Assembly (NCBI GenBank): GCA_014843695.1
Contig: CM026386.1
Location: forward strand, 18,589,811-18,653,810
Direction: 5' to 3'
DNA length: 64,000 bases
Origin: Archivesica marissinica
Lineage: Eukaryota > Mollusca > Bivalvia > Venerida > Vesicomyidae
The notes below the pieces were generated by a model. That model did no database searches and was not told the DNA's origin. It saw only the letters and a list, made by a program, of their open reading frames with translations. The position numbers were made by a program, and so were the translations under genes. Of the stretch, positions 22,033-32,930 are shown in pieces; positions within the stretch are counted from its first letter, which is position 1, and every line of letters begins with the position of its first letter.

Positions 22033-22329
22033 TTCCTTGGAAACCAAAAAAATGAATGCTTTATTATTTTATTTTATGTCCCAGTGCTGTTAGTGCAGCA
22101 GCTGCACACAACTACTTACAACAACAATAACTACTAGTAAATCTACTTGCATCACATCAGACACCTGTCCCCATTGTGTACCTCATTGTACTAGTATCTA
22201 CAAGCTATTCAAACAGCACTTACTCAATGCCACTAACAGTCTGTGCTACTCTATAGTTGCATAACTGTTTCCACTTTCAAAAGAGACACATCCTAATACT
22301 AATAATATTTGACCCCACCCCCCCCCCCC
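22033..22329. other. unassigned sequence ending in poly-C
   Basis: No feature recognised except a C-rich run at 22314-22332. Confidence 0.5.
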
Positions 22330-22812
22330 CCACAAGGTGATTAATGAGAATCTAAATGAGGCCCCACCTGGGCGAATAATAATCTACATGAGCCCCCCCC
22401 CGGTCATTACTAACAATATACACGAGGCCCAAAGGGAAGATTAATAATAATTTGCATAAAACCCCATCAGCGATTAATAATATTCTACACGAGGCCCCAC
22501 CTGGGCAAATAATAATCTACATGAGGCCCCCGGTCATTACTAACAATATACATGAGGCCCCTTAGGGGAGATTAATAATAATTTGCATGAAACCCCACCA
22601 GAGCGATTAATATTAATCTACACGAGGCCCCACACGGGTCATCACTACCAATCTATATGAGGCCCCACCCAGGTGATTGTTACCAATCTAAATGAGGCCA
22701 CACCCGGACGATTGTTACCAATCTAAATGAGGCCCCACCCGGGCAATTGTTACCAATCTAAATGAGGCCACACCCGGGCGATTGTTACCAATCTACACGC
22801 GGCCCAACCTGG
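22330..22812. repeat. minisatellite of about 35 bp, heterogeneous
   Basis: Units of about 35 bp (CAATCTAAATGAGGCC, then CACCCGGGCGATTGTTAC) are homogeneous at 22640-22800. The left half carries longer, alternating versions (GATTAATAATAATTTGC, ATAATAATCTACATGAGG), giving a higher-order pattern of about 140 bp. Confidence 0.9.
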
Positions 22813-23778
22813 ACGAGCAGCAACAAGCTGCAGTTTGTCTTACTGATAACATACACAGATTAAATGATATCGTGCTAATCTGTCTAAAAAATGCCGAGGT
22901 GTTTTGTTCACACTTTTCATGAAAAAAAATCTGCTAAAATTAATTTTCACAAACCTGATCAAGGGCCTGCCGGCTTGAAATAACAGTGGAATTACAAGCA
23001 GGAGAAGATCTGATGTCAGTGAAAACAAGAAAATTACATTAGATTATGACAACATAAACAAACATGAGAAACTGAACAACATGTTTGTAGAAATATCATA
23101 ACATGTGGAATATATCACAGTTTGTAGGAAAGTTGGGGGGGGGGGGTTGGATAGTACCATAATATAAGCAAGTGAGAGATGACAAAGAGTCTACTGAATG
23201 GAAACTGATAGAGATAAATGTGATTCTGTCATGTATCTCTCTTCATTTAATTAGAAAATATCTCGTGCTCACGTTTTCCAAATAGGTAAGAAACAGTACA
23301 GTATGTATATTCATTCATATCTTTATTGTGTGGTTCATTTTCTTCTCCCAACTTTAGTTAATATCCTGTGTGAGGCAGTGCCAACAGAAGACGACGACTG
23401 CCTGCTACAGATTACTTCAGTCGGAGAAAATTGTTTATTAAGTTTTGTCGCCTTTTTGTGACTGTTTTATGTTGTTTTATGAAGGTTTTTAGAATATCCG
23501 GAAAAAAATTAGTTGTAAAAAATGAGTCATCATTGATGATCTTATAACTTTTGATATGTTTTGTGACCAATTTATGGCTATTTTAGCGCCCTCGTAGACA
23601 GATATTAATTGATTTTTAATGTTATGGCCGTGGTTAGCACACCCATCAAAGATGTTCTACCAACATGTAATATATTCAGTAATTTTTATGGCTGAATTTG
23701 TTATTATTTTCTTACCTATCGAGGTACCTGTAGTTTTTCTAAGTCATGGTTTCTGCCAGGAGGCAACAGCCTAGTTTA
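22813..23778. other. unassigned sequence
   Basis: AT-rich, with a G10 run near 23137. A 62-residue minus frame (22840-23028) has no supporting motif. Confidence 0.5.
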
Positions 23779-24266
23779 CACAGCTTCTCAGATGATGCAG
23801 CTTGCTTCTCTCTCAGATGATGCAGCTTGCTTCTCAGATGACACAGTTTCTCAGATGACACAGTTTCTCAGATGATGCAGTATCGCACAACGACACAGTT
23901 TCTCAGATGACACAACTTCTCAGATGACACAACTTCACAGATGATACAGCTTCTCAATTGTCACAGCTTCTCAGATTACACAGTTTTGAAATCTGAGACT
24001 GAGAATGCTAATACCAGATCAAACGCCTTCTCGGACAACACGGCTTCTCGGATGACACGGCTTCTCGGACAACACTGCTTCTCGGACGACACTGCTTCTC
24101 AGACAACACGGCTTCTCGGACGACACGGCTTCTCGGACAACACTGCTTCTCAGACAACACGGCTTCTCGGACGACACGGCTTCTCGGACGACACTGCTTC
24201 TCAGACAACACGGCTTCTCGGACGACACGGCTTCTCGGACGACACAGCCTCTCGGACGACACGGCT
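23779..24266. repeat. 17-bp minisatellite in two variant blocks
   Basis: Block 1 (23779-23990) has CACAGCTTCTCAGATGA units; block 2 (24027-24266) has homogeneous ACGGCTTCTCGGACGAC units in which TCAGA has become TCGGA. Frames on both strands are open (23941-24348 plus; 24008-24289 and 24019-24228 minus), a consequence of a stop-free 51-bp superunit. Confidence 0.95.
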
Positions 24267-24872
24267 GTATATATTATTACGTCTTTCAAATCTTACAGAC
24301 AGTTGTCTGCATGTACACACACCTGAAATAATACACAACACCTCCTAAATCAGGGCAGATTTATCAATAAAATATTCCTATAAATGGTAATACCATCGTG
24401 TTCTCCGAGGGATAAAACTAATAAAATCCCGAGTCAAGAAACCCACTACAACCACCCATGCAGAAATAGAAGTCTCCTCTAGACACCCATAGAAAACACA
24501 TGCATGTTCCAAACAGTGTAAAACTAATAAAATTCCGAGTCAAGAAATTGGGCCAGTTTCAATCAAGTTGTGATAATGTGATAAAAAATTTCTTACATGA
24601 GTAATGATTTCATACTATATTTAATCACATAACTTGTATTCAGTGTCATAAAGTCATCACATAATTTCTTATATGTGCACACGTGTAATAACACCTGGAC
24701 GGATTCTGATTGGTCATGGAATGACATTGACAGCTTGCAATACACATTTCGAAATATACATGTTTTTTGTGCTCATGCTTTATTTGTTGAAAATCAACTG
24801 CTTAGATCTATAAAATGCTAACTAAATATGAACTAGCGGTTTACAGTTTCAAGAAAATATGTGATGGCTGTA
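24267..24872. other. unassigned sequence
   Basis: A short dispersed duplicate (AAAACTAATAAAATYCC followed by GAGTCAAGAAA) occurs at 24412 and 24522. Nothing else recognised. Confidence 0.5.
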
Positions 24873-25116
24873 TTAACCCTTTCAACACCAAGTAACTGAC
24901 ATGGACTGGTCCATGATATTTTTAGACCAATAAATTAATAACAAAATTACATTTGGATCAGTTCATTTATCAAAATGGGTAATTTTTTCTCTAAAAATAG
25001 TTATATTACTTGATAAAAGTGCAGATCCTGATGAGACGGCTCGTCACGAGCCGGCTCATTTGGATCTACACTTTTTTGTAAGCCAATTTAGAGGTATGTG
25101 GTGTTGAAAGGGTTAA
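24873..25116 (+). mobile_element. TM-A MITE
   Basis: TTAACCCTTTCAACACC at the left, GTTGAAAGGGTTAA at the right, core GACGGCTCGTCACGAGCC. TTAA at both ends. Confidence 0.92.
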
Positions 25117-25336
25117 ACAGAGTTATGTGAAAATATAATTATGTAACAAATCAACGCAAACTTAAATCAAACCAAAACAATATGTGTTCTACACACGATA
25201 ACGGTACTTACAGCAAATTTATTAAATTTATTAATCAATTTGATTCCGTTCCAACAACATTAACAATGATTTAACCTGATATTACAAGAATTTTGACTGC
25301 CGTTAATGTTTTATATAACGTTAATGTACAACATTC

Positions 25337-25647
25337 AATTTAGCATCGAGTAGTATATTTCGGATGGTACATATTCGGATATTTAGCATCATGTAGTATA
25401 TTTCGGATAGGTACATATTCGGATATTTAGCATCGAGTAGAATATTTCGGATGGTACATATTCGGATATTTAGCATCATGTAGTATATTTCAGATAGGTA
25501 CATATTCGGATATTTAGCATCGAGTAGTATATTTCGGATAGGTACATATTCGGATATTTAGCATCAAGTAGTATATTTCGGATAGGTACATATTCGGATA
25601 TTTAGTATTGAGTAGAATATTTCGGATAGGTACATATTCGGATATTT
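25337..25647. repeat. minisatellite of about 44 bp (7 units)
   Basis: Units contain TTTAGCATCGAGTAG, ATATTTCGGATAGG and TACATATTCGGATA. GAG/ATG variants alternate for the first four units (GATGG paired with GATAGG), a dimeric higher-order pattern of about 87 bp. Confidence 0.93.
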
Positions 25648-25761
25648 ATTATACTGATTAATGTGCTAACAGTATTGTCATAGAATAGTTCACGCTGTAT
25701 GTTTCACAGTGCAATTAATAAGAAGTTAAAATAATCTTAAGTCAAGACATTCAATCTTATA

Positions 25762-26245
25762 GTGTGTGTGTTTTACATTTATTTATCGTCGCTACCGGTT
25801 GCCCATATGAGCGACGCCTCCTGAAGAGATTAGTCATTTTAGATTAGATAGAGAAAAGCCCATTCCAGAGTCCCATCTGGTTCTTTTACGTGCACGGTGT
25901 AAAGCACCGACACTAGACCTCGGTTTAAAGTCCCATCTGAAAGACTGTTAACCCTTTTTCCTCATAGAAGCAGATGCCATTACCAATACAAAATACATTG
26001 ACAATGTAGTAGCCAAACCAATGTTCATAATAAAGGCCAGAATCGCATGTAATCTCAGTAATATCTATGGAGGTGGGATAGATATGGTGACTACTTATTC
26101 ACTGCATGATAGCTAAACGGTCGTCTGTATGGAGATATAACAGTATGCTAACCTAAATCTCTACGAAGAAATGGTTAATTTTATATCGGTCAGACAGGAG
26201 ATCGAACCTGCAATCCCACACCAATGGACTACAGTTCCGTCTGCG
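25762..26245 (-). mobile_element. SINE-3 interrupted by TM-F
   Basis: Reverse-orientation SINE-3: tail TTTATTTATCGTCGC and head end TGGACTACAGTTCCG, flanked by ATCTTATA at 25754-25761 and 26246-26253. It is split at its internal TTAA by TM-F (25948-26178). Outside the insert, the sequence matches the uninterrupted copy at 51929-52225. Confidence 0.92.
25948..26178 (+). mobile_element. TM-F MITE inside SINE-3
   Basis: Starts TTAACCCTTTTTCCTC, ends GAAATGGTTAA. The interior carries the ACATTGACAATGTAG and GGAGGTGGGATAGATATG blocks of the family. The host SINE reads AAGACTG before it and TTTTAT after it; the empty SINE has one TTAA between these words, so TTAA was duplicated. Confidence 0.92.
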
Positions 26246-26253
26246 ATCTTATA

Positions 26254-26581
26254 TAGAGTTTATTTCACAGTGCTACAGGTCTCAAGTCTGTAGCTGCATT
26301 CTGTTGCATTGCAGGTCTTTCTAAGCAGGTAACCAAGCTGTCAGTCACACTTGGAGAAAATGCAGTTTTTCCACGGATAACTTGCACAAATATTCCAAAA
26401 TTCCTAGAAACGACTCTGCATAACAACTGCACAAAATATTTATCATTCTAATTGCTTTCTTGCAAATGGCTGGCATTACTAAGTACCTTTGTAGAAACAT
26501 TCTCTGGAAGCTTCAAGCTTTATTTATGATTTTCGTTGATGAATTGAGGTTTACAACACACCATTGACAAACACAACCAGA
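26254..26581. other. unassigned sequence
   Basis: No feature recognised. Confidence 0.5.
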
Positions 26582-26760
26582 GTCGGAGCCCCGCTGGAGC
26601 CGTTACGATTGTACCCTTAGGCAAGGCATTTAAATTCCACATTGCCTCTACTCTCTCCCTCGTGGCGATGGATTCCATTAGGAATGCGGTCTCAAGATTG
26701 ATTAATAATAGTTGTATGAACTTGTTTCGCAATCGAGCTACAATAAATTTGTATAAACTA
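26582..26760 (+). mobile_element. SINE-1, 5'-truncated copy
   Basis: Begins in the B box (GGAGCCCCGCTGGAGCC) and runs to the tail ATAAATTTGTATAAACTA. The tail merges directly with the first unit of the 27-bp array (ACTAACACAGTTCAGG). Confidence 0.87.
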
Positions 26761-27337
26761 ACACAGTTCAGGGTTTATGACGCACTAACATAGTTCAGGT
26801 ATTATGACACTCAAAAACAGTTCAGGTTGTCAGCTACACTAACACAGTTCAGGTTGTCAGTTACACTAACACAGTTCGGGTTGTCAGTTACACTAACACA
26901 GTTCAGGTTGTCAGTTACACTAACACAGTTCAGGTTGTCAGTTGCACTAACACAGTTCAGGTTGTCAGTTGCACTAACACAGTTCAGGTTGTCAGTTGCA
27001 CTAACACAGTTCAGGTTGTCAGTTGCACTAACACAGTTCAGGTTGTCAGTTGTACTAACACAGTTCAGGTTGTCAGTTGTACTAACACAGTTCAGGTTGT
27101 CAGTTGCACTAACACAGTTCAGGTTGTCAGTTGTACTAACACAGTTCAGGTTGTCAGTTGCACTAACACAGTTCAGGTTGTCAGTTGCACTAACACAGTT
27201 CAGGTTGTCAGTTGCACTAACACAGTTCAGGTTGTCAGCTGCACTAACACAGTTCAGGTTGTCAGCTGCACTAACACAGTTCAGGTTGTCAGTTGCACTA
27301 ACACAGTTCAGGTTGTCAGTTGCACTAACACAGTTCA
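26757..27337. repeat. 27-bp minisatellite array (about 21 units)
   Basis: Units of 27 bp (CTAACACAGTTCAGG, then TTGTCAGTTGCA). The first three units are degenerate; the rest differ at one or two sites (GTTGCA/GTTGTA/GCTGCA/GTTACA). Frames are open on both strands (26811-27386 minus, 26827-27459 plus), with nine-residue repeats such as LTQFRLSVA. The period of nine codons explains this. Confidence 0.96.
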
Positions 27338-27419
27338 TGTATGATATATTTATTTGTTTGTTTGAGATGCTAAAAAAGTTGCACAAACAGCTTAGATCAT
27401 ACCGTGACTCTCAAGCTAT

Positions 27420-27573
27420 ATCATTGGTGGAGGAAGAACATGTGTGCCCCTCAGGGTAGTATTTCAGGCACTGACAGGCAATCAGGTAGAACCACCGACC
27501 TTCCGTACGCCAGTTGGATAACTTCTTGACATGAAATTGAAGTCAATGATCATAACCATTCAGCCACATGGGG
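27420..27573 (-). mobile_element. SINE-6, tRNA-headed
   Basis: The reverse complement reads CCATGTGGCTGAATGGTTAT (A-box-like) and later GGTCGGTGGTTCTACCTG (B-box-like), with an anticodon region and long variable segment between, as in a type II tRNA. The body CTGAAATACTACCCTGAGG is shared with fragments near 19036 and 53104. The head end touches the following 31-bp array. Confidence 0.6.
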
Positions 27574-27848
27574 CTCAAAAACTGATCGAAGTAACTAAGT
27601 GAGTCAAAAACCGATCGAAGTAACTGAGTGAGTCAAAAACCGATCAAAGTAACTGAGAGTGAGTCAAAAACCGATCGAAGTAACTGAGAGTGAGTCAAAA
27701 ACCGATCGAAGTAACTGAGAGTGAGTCAAAAACCGATCGAATTAACTGAGAGTGATTCAAAAACCGATCGAATTAACTGAGAGTGAGTCAAAAACCGATC
27801 GAAGTAACTGAGTGAGTCAAAAAACGATCGAAGTAACTGAGAGTGAGT
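27574..27848. repeat. minisatellite of about 31 bp (9 units)
   Basis: Units GAGTCAAAAACCGATCG, then AAGTAACTGAGAGT. Unit length alternates between 29 and 31 bp because AGAGT/AGT varies. Confidence 0.94.
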
Positions 27849-27935
27849 TGTAGATATTTCAATTGATTTTCATATTTCAACTTTCCACTGTAAAGACAAT
27901 TTGTTGCATATGATGGCATAGTGTTGACAGGAACC

Positions 27936-30090
27936 GTAGAAGAGGAAGTTACTGGAGCCGAGGTTCACACTGAGGAAGTTACTGGAGCCGAGGTTCACAC
28001 TGAGGAAGTTACTGGAGCCGAGGCTCACACTGAGGAAGTTACTGGAGCCGAGGCTCACACTGAGGAAGTTACTGGAGCCGAGGTTCACACTGAGGAAGTT
28101 ACTGGAGCCGAGGCTCACACTGAGGACACAGGAAGTTACTGGAGCCGAGGTCACACTGAGGAGTTACTGGAGCCGAGGCTCACACTGAGGAAGTTACTGG
28201 AGCCGAGGCTCACACTGAGGAAGTTACTGGAGCCGAGGCTCACACTGAGGAAGTTACTGGAGCCGAGGCTCACACTGAGGAAGTTACTGGAGCCGAGGTT
28301 CACACTGAGGAAGTTACTGGAGCCGAGGCTCACACTGAGGAAGTTACTGGAGCCGAGGCTCACACTGAGGAAGTTACTACACACAAATACTGGAGCAGCT
28401 CCACTGAGGAAGTTCGGAGCCGAGGCTCACACTGAGGAAGTTACTGGAGCCGAGGCTCACACTGAGAGTACTGGAGCCGAGGCTCACACTGAGGAAGTTA
28501 CTGGAGCCGAGGCTCACACTGAGGAATTACTGGAGCCGAGGCTCACACTGAGGAAGTTACTGGAGCCGAGGCTCACACTGAGGAAGTTACTGGAGCCGAG
28601 GCTCACACTGAGGAAGTTACTGGAGCCGAGGCTCACACTGAGGAAGTTACTGGAGCCGAGGCTCACACTGAGGAAGTTACTGGAGCCGAGGCTCACACTG
28701 AGGAGGTTACTGGAGCCGAGGCTCNNNNNNNNNNNNNNNNNNNNNNNNNNNNNNNNNNNNNNNNNNNNNNNNNNNNNNNNNNNNNNNNNNNNNNNNNNNN
28801 NNNNNNNNNNNNNNNNNNNNNNNNNNNNNNNNNNNNNNNNNNNNNNNNNNNNNNNNNNNNNNNNNNNNNNNNNNNNNNNNNNNNNNNNNNNNNNNNNNNN
28901 NNNNNNNNNNNNNNNNNNNNNNNNNNNNNNNNNNNNNNNNNNNNNNNNNNNNNNNNNNNNNNNNNNNNNNNNNNNNNNNNNNNNNNNNNNNNNNNNNNNN
29001 NNNNNNNNNNNNNNNNNNNNNNNNNNNNNNNNNNNNNNNNNNNNNNNNNNNNNNNNNNNNNNNNNNNNNNNNNNNNNNNNNNNNNNNNNNNNNNNNNNNN
29101 NNNNNNNNNNNNNNNNNNNNNNNNNNNNNNNNNNNNNNNNNNNNNNNNNNNNNNNNNNNNNNNNNNNNNNNNNNNNNNNNNNNNNNNNNNNNNNNNNNNN
29201 NNNNNNNNNNNNNNNNNNNNNNNNNNNNNNNNNNNNNNNNNNNNNNNNNNNNNNNNNNNNNNNNNNNNNNNNNNNNNNNNNNNNNNNNNNNNNNNNNNNN
29301 NNNNNNNNNNNNNNNNNNNNNNNNNNNNNNNNNNNNNNNNNNNNNNNNNNNNNNNNNNNNNNNNNNNNNNNNNNNNNNNNNNNNNNNNNNNNNNNNNNNN
29401 NNNNNNNNNNNNNNNNNNNNNNNNNNNNNNNNNNNNNNNNNNNNNNNNNNNNNNNNNNNNNNNNNNNNNNNNNNNNNNNNNNNNNNNNNNNNNNNNNNNN
29501 NNNNNNNNNNNNNNNNNNNNNNNNNNNNNNNNNNNNNNNNNNNNNNNNNNNNNNNNNNNNNNNNNNNNNNNNNNNNNNNNNNNNNNNNNNNNNNNNNNNN
29601 NNNNNNNNNNNNNNNNNNNNNNNNNNNNNNNNNNNNNNNNNNNNNNNNNNNNNNNNNNNNNNNNNNNNNNNNNNNNNNNNNNNNNNNNNNNNNNNNNNNN
29701 NNNNNNNNNNNNNNNNNNNNNNNNTCACACTGAGGAAGTTACTGGAGCCCAGGCTCACACTGAGGATGTTACTGGAGCGGAGGTTCACACTAAGGAAGTT
29801 ACTGGAGCCGAGGTTCACACTGAGGCAGTTACTGGAGCCGAGGCTCACACTGAGGAGGTTACTGGAGCCGAGGCTCACACTGAGGAAGTTACTGGAGCCA
29901 ATGCTCACACTGAGGAAGTTACTGGAGCTGAGGCTCACACTGAGGAAGTTACTGGAGCCGAGGCTCACACTGAGGAAGTTACTGGAGCCGAGGCTCACAC
30001 TGAGGAAGTTACTGGAACCGAGGCTCACACTGAGGAGGTTACTGGAGCCGAGGCTCACACTGAGGAAGTTACTGGAGCCGAGGCTCACAC
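27936..30090. repeat. 30-bp minisatellite array interrupted by an assembly gap
   Basis: Units of 30 bp (GAAGTTACTGGAGCCGAGG, then CTCACACTGAG). Irregular units lie at 28123-28165 and 28375-28480. The frame changes inside the array (TGAEAHTEEV-type repeats become LEPRLTLRKL-type repeats after 28123), and the minus strand is open too. This argues against a protein despite a plus frame of over 700 codons including the gap. Confidence 0.96.
28725..29724. other. assembly gap, 1000 N
   Basis: Exactly 1000 N inside the 30-bp array. The round size indicates a placeholder, so the true array length is unknown. Confidence 0.99.
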
Positions 30091-30178
30091 TGCAAAGTTC
30101 AGATGGCAGAATGCTTCATTTACCGTTCTAGCATGTCCACAGCTATTATTTTTGTTATTTTTTAAAAATTTGTTCATA

Positions 30179-30406
30179 ATGTTATTTTAGCTCGATTGCG
30201 AAACAAGTTTTTACATTAGATTAAGCGCTCTTGAGAAAATATTCCCTAACGAAATGCAGCGCCATGATGGATAGAAAAGAGGCAATGTGGCTTGCCTAAC
30301 AACACCATCATCGCCGTTCTGATTGGGCTCGAACTCACAACTTCTCGGTTACAAGGAGGGCACCAACACACGACGGCGGCTTCACGCTTCTGTATATACT
30401 TCCACA
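30179..30406 (-). mobile_element. SINE-1-like copy with variant head
   Basis: The tail (TTATTTTAGCTCGATTGCG) and AGAAAAGAGGCAATGTGG body are SINE-1-like, but the head part (GGGCTCGAACTCACAAC, ACAAGGAGGGCACC) differs from the standard SINE-1 head. It lies directly left of a standard copy. Confidence 0.75.
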
Positions 30407-30416
30407 AGAATTTCAT

Positions 30417-30636
30417 TAGTTTATACAAATTTATTTTAGTTTGATTGCGAAACAAGTTCTTTCAACTTATATTAATAACTCTCGAGACCTCATTCGCCAC
30501 GAGGGAGAGAGAAGAGGCATGTGGAATTTAAATACCTTGGCTAAGGGCACAATCGTAACAGCTCCAGCGGGGTTCGAACTCCGGACCTTTCGCACCTGAA
30601 GCGAACGCGCATCCACTGCACTATCACGACTTCCAC
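30417..30636 (-). mobile_element. SINE-1 copy, near full length
   Basis: Reverse orientation from TAGTTTATACAAATTT to the head end CTATCACGACTTCCAC. B box (GGGTTCGAACTCCGG) intact. A short internal deletion removes part of the GATGGAATCCATCG block. Confidence 0.88.
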
Positions 30637-31630
30637 AAATATATCATTAATTGCAATTTAACACTCGCTCAACATCAGAGACAGATGTGGTGTAACAAGA
30701 TGTAACATCTTTGTTATGGAACAAATATGTATTTGCCATCCACGTTAAATTTTTTTGTCAAAATGGAAATATCTCGGAAATGCTGGAGGCAAGTGCCTCC
30801 TTATACCTCCATGTAGTTATGAGTTAATGAGGATTCCGAACTGTTCTCTTTGTCTTACAGCGAAAGATACAGGACATGTGCAAATATCCATCACTCTGTC
30901 TTCCAGTTTTACACCTCATTTACACCAGCAACTCTTTTTTGAAGAAAAGGAATTCAAATACCAGCATGATTTTTTAATCTCCTTGAAAACCCATCATAAA
31001 CACAGTCATGAATATTTGCAAAACCCAATGAATATTAAATACCCCAAATGGAGTCAATCTAAACAAAAGGAGCCACTTAATTAACATAATCAACATTATC
31101 CATTTTTACCAGCTTAATAAAAAGATCTCCGCAAGATGATTTACACCAAAACAGTAACAACAACATTTGGTCACGAAGTCTGGTGATGTCTTTTTTTTCT
31201 TCTTCATAAAACACAATAAAATCCGGCCGAAAGCATCTGGACAATTTCAGCCATAATTTTTATTCCCACTGGACATGAGAATGTTCAAGAGCAGGAACGC
31301 CAACACCTGTTGGTCACCCTACATTTCTCATGGACCAGGAAAACTGTGACAGGAACCCCACACGATTTATTACAAAGCTCTTTGAACTGATTGTTCCCTG
31401 TTCACTCTTTTTTTCGCCTCATTTCTAATGTTTCTGGTCTACTGGTCATCTCAACCTCTGGTCAGTGGCTGTTCATTAATCAAAAGTGCTGTATTTACTT
31501 GCTGGTCAAAACTGACCAATTAACACTTTGATGAACTTGCAGGCAGACAGAGTAGCCAGATGCCATGGTACATTGTTCTATTGTTGGAATCTCTCTCTAA
31601 CAGCTTAATAATAACACAAACCCCCACCTT
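30637..31630. other. unassigned sequence
   Basis: A 109-residue plus frame (30755-31084) has no recognisable domain, signal peptide or splice context. No repeat recognised. Confidence 0.45.
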
Positions 31631-31985
31631 TCTGACCCATAACAATATTAACCCTTAAAATGTTGAATAAGTTGGAAGGAATATGCAAACAACATAGATC
31701 CAGATAAGTTGCGGCATAATGCTCCGATCATGATCTATGTTGTTTGCTATTCAGCCAAGTGTCTTAGCTCCACTATCCAAATAAATAGCATAGAGCCTAG
31801 CCTGATCAGATGTGGCTGTTTGCAAATGCAAATTTAGTTGTGTTTAGAATTTTAAGGGTTAACAGTCTTTCAGATGGAGTACAAACTGAGGGTCTCGTGT
31901 ATAGGTGCTAAAAGAACCTGCAATGCTTCTGCAAATGAAGTTTACTCTGTATCTTGCACTATCCTCCAAAAAATATTAATTACTA
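31631..31985 (+). mobile_element. SINE-3 fragment interrupted by TM-C
   Basis: TCTGACCC..AATATTAA on the left and CAGTCTTTCAGATGGAG on the right are consecutive in intact SINE-3 copies. Here they are separated by TM-C (31648-31862). The right part runs on to ATCTTGCACTATCCTCC. Confidence 0.8.
31648..31862. mobile_element. TM-C MITE inside SINE-3
   Basis: Ends TTAACCCTTAAAAT / TTTTAAGGGTTAA. The interior shares the AACATAGATCC, GTTTGCTATTCAG and CAAGTGTCTTAGC blocks with TM-B. It occupies the same TTAA of SINE-3 that TM-F occupies at 25948. Confidence 0.85.
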
Positions 31986-31987
31986 CT

Positions 31988-32550
31988 ACAGTCAAACCTG
32001 TCTTAAGCAGCCAGCCAAGGGAATCAAAGTGGCTGCTTAGCACAGGTGGCTGCTTAATAGATAACAAATGTATCATAAAACAACATTCCGTCAAACTTGC
32101 TCGAAGGACCATGTCTATTAAGAAACCACTTGGATTAAGAGACCACCTGTATTAAGAGACCACTTTTTCGTTTCCCATTTGTGTCGCTAAAGAACAAATT
32201 AGCCTGTATTAAGAGACCACTTGTATTAAGAGACCACTTTTTCAGTTCCCGTTTGTATTGATTGTTAAAGAACAAATTAGCCTGTATTAAGAGACCATTC
32301 CTGCTTAGAGACCGCTTTTTGTCTTTCCCTTTGCTGGTGGTCTCTTAATACAAGTTTGACTGTATTAGGAATCTGGAAACTGGCTGCTTAACCCATTTGA
32401 TTATGGATACCGTTCAAACAGTATTTGCACGCTGCGGCTGATCTGGATCTATGTTGTTTGCAAAACCTTTAAATGTAGCCAGAATGAAATGGGCTAATAC
32501 AGGTTGGCTGCTAAATACAGATAACCACTAACACAGGTTTGACTGTATAC
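31988..32550. mobile_element. TIR-M element, copy 1, carrying TM-B
   Basis: Terminal inverted repeats ACAGTCAAACCTGT / ACAGGTTTGACTGT with repeated inner words GGCTGCTTA and ATTAAGAGACCAC. No open frame of note, so non-autonomous. TA-flanked ends and CAGT..AACC termini resemble pogo/Tc1-type elements, but the class is not certain. Confidence 0.78.
32388..32497. mobile_element. TM-B MITE, internally deleted, inside TIR-M
   Basis: TTAACCCATTTGATTATGG at the left and CCAGAATGAAATGGGCTAA at the right. Only about 110 bp remain; half of the palindromic interior is missing. Confidence 0.82.
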
Positions 32551-32570
32551 TTCTGGAGGCGTTGCCCCTA

Positions 32571-32800
32571 TTAACCCATTCAACCCCAAGTAACTGACAT
32601 GGACTAGTCCATGATATTTTTAGACCAATAAATTAATAACAAAATTACATTTGGATCAGTTCATTTATCAAAATGGGTAAATTTTATTTTCTAAAAATAG
32701 CTATATTACTTGAAAAAAGTGCAGATCCTGATGAGACGGCTCATCTGGATCTACACTTTTTGTAAGCCTATTTAGAGGTCCGTGGTGTTGAAAGGGTTAA
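32571..32800 (+). mobile_element. TM-A MITE
   Basis: TTAACCCATTCAACCCC at the left, GTTGAAAGGGTTAA at the right. The core has lost one arm of the GGCTCGTCACGAGCC palindrome. Confidence 0.9.
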
Positions 32801-32930
32801 CTAGGCGGCAACGATAAATAAACTGATAATCAAAAATAAAGGTTGCTAAATGTACACACCCTTTATAAGTACATGGTGATTACGCTTGTAAATATACCAG
32901 AGATACCATTCACGCTTGTTCAAGTCACCG

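Noticed and set aside
26811..27459. Nine-residue repeat proteins on both strands
   Set aside because: Both frames come from a 27-bp array with no stop on either strand. There are no flanking domains.
27921..30131. Plus frame of 736 codons with VTGAE-type and LEPRL-type repeats
   Set aside because: The repeat frame changes after an indel near 28123, the opposite strand is also open, and the gap supplies a large part of the length.
30755..31084. 109-codon frame as a possible exon
   Set aside because: No domain, codon pattern or splice sites that I could support.
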